A DNA stretch of 64,000 nucleotides, taken from NCBI RefSeq assembly GCF_042648505.1, contig NZ_JBHRXK010000002.1:248001-312000 (forward strand), read 5' to 3'. A model generated the notes under the pieces. That model worked only from the letters and a program-made list of their open reading frames with translations, made no database searches and was not told the origin of the DNA. The position numbers were made by a program, and so were the translations under genes. This stretch comes from Lysobacter_L cavernae. GTDB lineage: Bacteria; Pseudomonadota; Gammaproteobacteria; Xanthomonadales; Xanthomonadaceae. This document shows, in pieces, positions 59,371-64,000 of the stretch (its first letter is position 1; the number at the start of each line of letters is the position of its first letter).

Positions 59371-61296
59371 TCACCACGCCTGTGTCCGGAACGGCGACGC
59401 CGGCAAGCCTTCGGCATTGACGAGGTCGGCCTCGGCCGGGTTGTCGCTCCACGCGTAGCGCGCGGCGGCCGGCTGTGCGACGGCATCGCTGCGCACGACC
59501 ACGGTGTCACCGACGACTTCGGCGGTGGCCCGGTACCAGCGGCGATCGGCACCGGCGAGTTCGAATCCACGCGCCTGCCTCCCACCGCCGCGCACGGCCA
59601 CGACGCTGCCTTGCGTGTCGAAGCGCAGGATCGCGCGATCGCCGTCGATATCGATGCCGCGGTACACGGGCCCCGAGTACACCTGCGTCTTGCCGTAAGC
59701 GACATGGCGTGCACCCAACGCAAGGCGATGGCCGACGGTGCCCTTGTCGCGCGGATGGATGTCGTCGGGATCACCGACGTCGACGATGACGGCCTGCGCG
59801 GTGGCCGGCAGCGACAGCGCCGCCGACTGCGATTCGCGCAGCGTCGCCCACGGACTTGCGCTGACGACGCCGCTTGCATCGCGCTGGTCGCTGCCGGAAA
59901 CCCAGTTGGCCAGCTGTACCCACAGGAACGGCAACTTCGGCGCATGCCAGTCGCCGCGCCAACCTTCGATCATCGCCTTGAACTGGTCGCGGTAGCGGGT
60001 CGCGCCGGTGTCGCTGGCGTTGCTCTCGCCCTGGTACCAGATCACGCCACGCAGCGGGTACGGCTGCAGCGGATGGATCATCTTGTTGTACAGCAGCGTG
60101 TCGAGCTGGTTCTTCTCGTCGCGCAGGGTGATGTCGGCGTCGCTGCTGCGGAATTTCCATTCGTCGGTGAGCGCGCGACGTGCGCCGCCATTGATCTGGA
60201 CATAAAGCTGCGTGGCGCTGCCGCCAATGCCGCCACCGCCGGATTCGTCGACGACACGCACCGCGATGGTGTTGCGCCCGGCATGCAACGCCGCGGCCGG
60301 CACCGCGTATTCACGCGGGATGTTCCAGGCCTGGCGCAGGCCGCCGACGCGCTGGCCGTTGACCCAGGTTTCATCGTCATCGTCGATCTGGCCCAGGCCG
60401 AGGCTGATGCCGGCCTTGGCTTCGCTCGCGCTCAGCTTGAATGTGGTGCGGTACCAGGCCACGCCGTCCATGCCGGGATAACCCTGCAGCTCCCAGATCG
60501 AAGGCACCTTGACTGCCGCCCAGTCGCGCTCGTCGAGCTTCGCCGCGGAGAAGTCGGCATTGGCGTCGTTGGGCCATCGCGCGATCTTGGCGCGCGTGCC
60601 CGCTTCGACCTTCGCATCGGCATCGATCTTCGCGCGCAGCTTGGCGTCGAGCGCCGGCTTGTCGAGGCCCAGCATCGGCAGGCCCATCCACGCCTCGATC
60701 GCGCTGCCGCCCCAGCTGCTGTCGATGATGCCGACCGGCACGCCGGTGGCGGCGCGCAGGTCCTTGGCGAAGTAATAGGCCACCGCGCTGAAGTCGCCGG
60801 CCGTCTGCGGTGACGCGGCTTTCCAGCTGCCGCCGGCGAGGTGCGTCTCCGGCTTGTCGGCCCACGACTTGGGCACCTTGAAGTGGCGGATGCTCGTATC
60901 GTTCGCTCGGGCGATCTCGGCCTGCGCGCCGTCGGTCTGCAGCAGTGGCCACTCCATGTTGGACTGCCCGGAAGCGAGCCACACGTCGCCGACCAGCACG
61001 TCGCTCACGCTGCGGGTTTCGCCGTCGCCCGTGACGGTCAGCGTGTACGGGCCACCGGCCCGGTGCGCTGGCAGTTGCACCTGCCAGCGACCGTCCTGGC
61101 CGGCCGTGGCCTTCGCGGTCTTGCCGTCGAAGCCGACTTTGACCTTCGCACCGGGCGTGGCCCAACCCCACACCGGCAACGGTTTGTCGCGCTGGACGAT
61201 GGCGCCGTCGCTGAACATCAGCGGCAGGTCGAGGGCGGCGAAAGAAGGAGAGGAGAACATCAGCGCAACACCGAACGCGATGCCCTTGCCCGTCAT
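59371..61296 (-). CDS. Secreted SGNH acetylesterase (sialate-O-acetylesterase-like) of the xyloglucan locus
   Basis: From ATG 61296 this is 641 residues with signal peptide MTGKGIAFGVALMFSSPSFA. SGNH motifs are seen: WLASGQSNMEWP with Ser112, GVIWYQGESNA, and DDIHPRDKGTVGHRLA with the catalytic Asp/His. A beta-sandwich insert (about residues 250-400; GVAWYRTTFKLSASEA, WVNGQRVGGLRQAWN) resembles a carbohydrate-binding module, as in the acetylesterase of the Xanthomonas xyloglucan locus. Removing acetyl groups from galactosyl residues would expose them to GH35 and GH95. The start codon lies in a REP-like repeat; a longer frame to 61443 would translate that repeat ahead of the signal peptide. 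Confidence 0.87.
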   Translation of the reverse strand: MTGKGIAFGVALMFSSPSFAALDLPLMFSDGAIVQRDKPLPVWGWATPGAKVKVGFDGKTAKATAGQDGRWQVQLPAHRAGGPYTLTVTGDGETRSVSDVLVGDVWLASGQSNMEWPLLQTDGAQAEIARANDTSIRHFKVPKSWADKPETHLAGGSWKAASPQTAGDFSAVAYYFAKDLRAATGVPVGIIDSSWGGSAIEAWMGLPMLGLDKPALDAKLRAKIDADAKVEAGTRAKIARWPNDANADFSAAKLDERDWAAVKVPSIWELQGYPGMDGVAWYRTTFKLSASEAKAGISLGLGQIDDDDETWVNGQRVGGLRQAWNIPREYAVPAAALHAGRNTIAVRVVDESGGGGIGGSATQLYVQINGGARRALTDEWKFRSSDADITLRDEKNQLDTLLYNKMIHPLQPYPLRGVIWYQGESNASDTGATRYRDQFKAMIEGWRGDWHAPKLPFLWVQLANWVSGSDQRDASGVVSASPWATLRESQSAALSLPATAQAVIVDVGDPDDIHPRDKGTVGHRLALGARHVAYGKTQVYSGPVYRGIDIDGDRAILRFDTQGSVVAVRGGGRQARGFELAGADRRWYRATAEVVGDTVVVRSDAVAQPAAARYAWSDNPAEADLVNAEGLPASPFRTQAW

Positions 61297-61430
61297 TCCC
61301 GCGAATGCAGGAGCCCGGCGACGTCCACCGGCATCCCGACTGGACGAAGGAAGTTGCGAATGGCAAAGCCGCTGGATGGCGCCACCGTTCGGCATCCCCA
61401 CAGACCCCGTATTCACGGGAATGACGGTCA
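61289..61430. repeat. REP-like inverted repeat supplying the esterase start codon
   Basis: GCCCGTCATTCCCGCGAATG from 61289 and CCCGTATTCACGGGAATGAC near 61406-61425 are inverted partners. On the minus strand the arm reads ..GCGGGAATGACGGGC, whose ATG is the esterase start. The stretch to GH74 (61431-61533) holds no gene. Confidence 0.75.
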
Positions 61431-61533
61431 TAGCTAGGTTCATCCACCTGTCTCCTCGTAAAGATCTCGAATTACCCGAACACTTGCGCCCTCGCCCCTG
61501 CCGCTGCCCCGCAGGTGGGAGAGGAGTCGACCC

Positions 61534-63744
61534 TCACTCCCTCGGCTCGCCATACACGATTCCCCGCCCGTGCGTGCCCAGGTACACGCGCCCGTACACA
61601 CGCGGATCGCCAACGACCAGGCGGATGTCGCCGAAGCGGTGGGCGTCGTCGTCGATGCGAGTCCAGTGGCGGCCGTCGTCTTCGGAGCGATACACACCGA
61701 TCTTGCCGTCGATCTGGCCGTAGACAAACAGCGTCGGTGCGCCGCCATCGTCCTTCGGCTTGCCCAGGCCGAGTGCGAACGCGTTCTCCACCTTGGGCAG
61801 GCGCTCCAGTCCTTTCGCGCTCCAGCGCAGCAGGCCGCGCCAGGATGCGGCGATGTAGACCGTGCCGCTGTGTCCTGGCGCAGGACGCAACTGCGCACGG
61901 AACCGCTCGCCGATCGCACCGATGCCACCGGCGGTTTCCTTGAATGTCACGCCGCCGTCGCCGCTGACGTAGAGCTTTCCGCTGACCGGGTCGAAACCGT
62001 AGTACAGCGCCGCATCGACACGGTCGGCTTCGACCACCGCCGTCGCCGGCAGGCCTTTCACGCGTCGCCAGTGCGCGCCGAAATCGGCGCTGAGCCAGTG
62101 CCCGGCCTTGCGCGGCTGCCACAGCACGCGCTTGCCGTCGGCGGCCACGGTGATGTGCCCGGCGCCATCGCCTTCCGGCGGTTCGCCGGCGAACTCGCGC
62201 CACGTGCGGCCAGCGTCCAGCGAATACGCCGCGCGCGCGACGTTGCCGGGATCGTCGTGGAAGTGGCCGCTGCGTACCAGCACGTCCGGTGCGCGGCCGG
62301 CCTGACTCATGCTCTCGGTGTTGCTGTAGCGCGGTGGCTTGGCGAACTGCACGGTGGTCCGGTCGAGCCTGTCGTGGACGAAACCGTCGATGTCGCCCAG
62401 TCCGCTGATCAACGGCGCACCCTGCGACGGGCTGAGCAGCGCCAGCGGCACGGTTTCCTCGAATCCGCGGTTCTCGAAGCGCCACTGCACGCGCTCACCT
62501 TGGTCGAAGGCGGTGAGGTTGCGCGAGGTCCACGCGCCGTAACCGGTGACGAACAGCGCGCGGTCGCCGTCGAACGGATCGATCTCGACATCGGCCAGCC
62601 AGTGCGGCGTGGCCTGCGCGGTCCAGGGCGAGGCGCTGTGGTCGTAGTCGGAACGCTCCAGCACCGGCTTCCACGTCTTGCCACCGTCGATGCTGCGGAA
62701 CAGCTCGTCGCGTGGCCCGTAACGGCAGAACGTGCTGGCGATCAGCACCTGCGGATTGCGCGGGTCGACCGCGACCGCACCCCAGCCGAAGCCGTCGCCC
62801 TGCGTATCGATGGACTGCGGTGCCGGTGTGATGTCGGTCCAGCGCTGCTGCGCCGGCTCGTATTTCCACACGGCGCCGTCGTGCATCTGGTCCGGGCCGG
62901 GCTCGTCGCCGTAGCTCAGGTAGTAGCTGCCGTCGCTGGCGCGGACCATGTGGTTCGGGCGCAGGCCGACGGGCTGGCCGGCGACGGGCTTCCAGGTCGC
63001 ACCGGCGTCTTCTGATACATACAGACTGGTTTCGCGTGTGGATACGCCGGCGTAGAGGCGCTTGCTCGGCGAGCCAGGCTTTCCGCTTCGCGGATCGAAC
63101 ACGACGAAGACGATGCCGATCTGCTGTGTACGCCACTTGTTGGCAGCGCTTGCGGATGGCGAAGTCGCGATCTGTGGAAATGCCTTTACCTGCGACCAGC
63201 GCGCGCCGTGATCGTCGCTGCGCCACAGCCCGTGCGTGCGCGATCCCAGCAGCAGCACGCGGCCGTCGTTGGGATCGACCGCCAGCCGCTCACCGTTGCC
63301 GCGACCGAGCTCGTTGCCGCCGAGCTTGAACGGCAGGTCGCTGCGCGTAAACGTGCGGCCGCGATCGGCCGAGCGCAGGATCGCGGCGTTGCCGGCCTGA
63401 TCGGTGGTGTAGGTGCCGGCGGCAAGGTAGACGCGCTCGGGATCGGACGGGTCGACTGCAAGGCTGTCGATGCCCATCAGGTTGGCATCGTCGCGGCCGA
63501 TCCAGTCGGTCAGCGATTGCCACTCGCCTGCGACCGCATCCCAGCGATACGCACCGCCGATGTCGGTGCGCGCGTACAGCAGGCCCTTCTCATGCGGATG
63601 AAACACCAGCCCGCTGACGAAACCACCGCCGCCAATGGGGACGCTGCGCCACCGGTAATTTTCAGAAGCCTGCTTGGCCGACGCATCAAGCGCTAGCAGC
63701 AGGCCGAACAGGGCGGCCATCAGGCCCAGACGACGCGTGTGCAT
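61534..63744 (-). CDS. GH74 endo-xyloglucanase
   Basis: A 736-residue secreted enzyme cutting the xyloglucan backbone. The signal peptide is MHTRRLGLMAALFGLLLALDASA. Two seven-bladed propellers follow, with repeated motifs such as YARTDIGGAYRWDA, ILRSADRGRTFTRSD, LYVSEDAGATWKPV and LYVSGDGGVTFKET. Catalytic carboxylates of GH74 are expected at Asp61 (RTDIGG) and in GLGDIDGFVHD (Asp451/453). No separate binding module follows. GGAGAATCC precedes ATG 63744. It lies between the TBDR and the esterase on the same strand, so these probably form one operon. Confidence 0.92.
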   Translation of the reverse strand: MHTRRLGLMAALFGLLLALDASAKQASENYRWRSVPIGGGGFVSGLVFHPHEKGLLYARTDIGGAYRWDAVAGEWQSLTDWIGRDDANLMGIDSLAVDPSDPERVYLAAGTYTTDQAGNAAILRSADRGRTFTRSDLPFKLGGNELGRGNGERLAVDPNDGRVLLLGSRTHGLWRSDDHGARWSQVKAFPQIATSPSASAANKWRTQQIGIVFVVFDPRSGKPGSPSKRLYAGVSTRETSLYVSEDAGATWKPVAGQPVGLRPNHMVRASDGSYYLSYGDEPGPDQMHDGAVWKYEPAQQRWTDITPAPQSIDTQGDGFGWGAVAVDPRNPQVLIASTFCRYGPRDELFRSIDGGKTWKPVLERSDYDHSASPWTAQATPHWLADVEIDPFDGDRALFVTGYGAWTSRNLTAFDQGERVQWRFENRGFEETVPLALLSPSQGAPLISGLGDIDGFVHDRLDRTTVQFAKPPRYSNTESMSQAGRAPDVLVRSGHFHDDPGNVARAAYSLDAGRTWREFAGEPPEGDGAGHITVAADGKRVLWQPRKAGHWLSADFGAHWRRVKGLPATAVVEADRVDAALYYGFDPVSGKLYVSGDGGVTFKETAGGIGAIGERFRAQLRPAPGHSGTVYIAASWRGLLRWSAKGLERLPKVENAFALGLGKPKDDGGAPTLFVYGQIDGKIGVYRSEDDGRHWTRIDDDAHRFGDIRLVVGDPRVYGRVYLGTHGRGIVYGEPRE

Positions 63745-63872
63745 TGGATTCTCCGGCTCACGGTTCCAGCGCGCCCGTATCGGCACGCCCCTGCGGAAAC
63801 AACCGTGCGGACGGCCATGGCCGCACAGCCATGGCACGCCCCGTGTGATCCGCCCGGATGCCCGGTACGGAA

Positions 63873-63897
63873 GGAAGGGGAGCCACGCTCCCCTTCC
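63873..63897. terminator. Hairpin after the TBDR gene
   Basis: GGAAGGGGAG and CTCCCCTTCC form perfect ten-base arms around CCACG. It lies 12 bases after the TBDR stop and before GH74, without a T-tract. Partial termination or transcript stabilisation inside the operon is more likely than a full stop. Confidence 0.55.
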
Positions 63898-63908
63898 GCA
63901 GGCCGCAC

Positions 63909-64000
63909 TCAGAACGTCAGGCGCAGGGTTGCGGCGTAACGCCGGTCGTTGACGAACCAGGACGTGGTGCGCTCGCCGGCCGCGTTCTGCTGCATGTACG
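63909..64000 (-). CDS. C-terminus of a TonB-dependent receptor (partial)
   Basis: Only the last 30 codons are inside the window. They read YMQQNAAGERTTSWFVNDRR.. and end ATLRLTF, the final barrel strand with terminal Phe needed for outer-membrane assembly. Its place upstream of GH74 fits the xyloglucan-oligosaccharide receptor of such loci. Identity beyond a TBDR cannot be verified from so short a piece. Confidence 0.75.
   Translation of the reverse strand, partial: YMQQNAAGERTTSWFVNDRRYAATLRLTF

Overview
The window is high-GC chromosomal DNA that reads as Lysobacterales (Xanthomonadaceae; Lysobacter, Luteimonas or Pseudoxanthomonas-like). The evidence is the gene content: plant-type glutamate-cysteine ligase, tandem DsbA genes next to cytochrome c4, PD40-amidohydrolases, TonB-dependent receptor (TBDR) carbohydrate loci, and many REP-like palindromes between genes. 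It suggests an aerobic, free-living or plant/soil-associated chemoheterotroph. I see no tRNA, rRNA, CRISPR array, transposase, phage or defence genes.

Layout. 1-9 kb: a partial gene end, AMP nucleosidase, two coupled amidohydrolases (the second without metal ligands), a lower-GC secreted orphan, a 7TM-type diguanylate cyclase, DUF1761, an HCCA-isomerase-like protein and a DegV protein. 8.8-9.6 kb is a gene-free repeat cluster. 9.6-22.9 kb: a PD40/amidohydrolase fusion, the glutathione-dependent formaldehyde pathway (frmA, fghA), ppc, a TPR lipoprotein, gshA and a VIT-family transporter. 22.9-32.4 kb: a maltose/maltodextrin locus with LacI regulator, secreted GH13 amylase, MFS importer, TBDR and a divergent GH13 alpha-glucosidase. 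Two inverted 14-bp operators lie in the divergent promoter region. 32.5-36.6 kb: engB, cytochrome c4, two dsbA genes and an EEP-family hydrolase.

36.5-47.8 kb is an assimilatory nitrate regulon on the minus strand: nasT, nasS, nitrate transporter, GNAT, nirB, nirD, nasA and cobA, with siroheme gene cysG divergent from nasT. Its leader can be read almost completely: two NtrC-type sites, a sigma-54 promoter, a two-hairpin ANTAR antitermination RNA with A1/G4 hexaloops, and an intrinsic terminator just upstream of the transporter gene.

47.8-64 kb is a xyloglucan utilisation locus: xylose MFS, xylA, GH95, GH31 with PA14, GH35, a divergent DUF4380 protein, an SGNH acetylesterase with an internal beta-sandwich, GH74 endoxyloglucanase, and the C-terminus of a TBDR at the window edge. 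Together these would cut xyloglucan outside the cell, import the oligosaccharides, remove acetyl, fucosyl/galactosyl and xylosyl groups, and isomerise xylose.

No wholly new multi-gene system is evident. The most interesting points are the readable nas leader, REP-like repeats that supply start codons or coding sequence, a perfect palindrome covering the GH95 ribosome-binding site, and the DUF4380 gene inside the xyloglucan locus.
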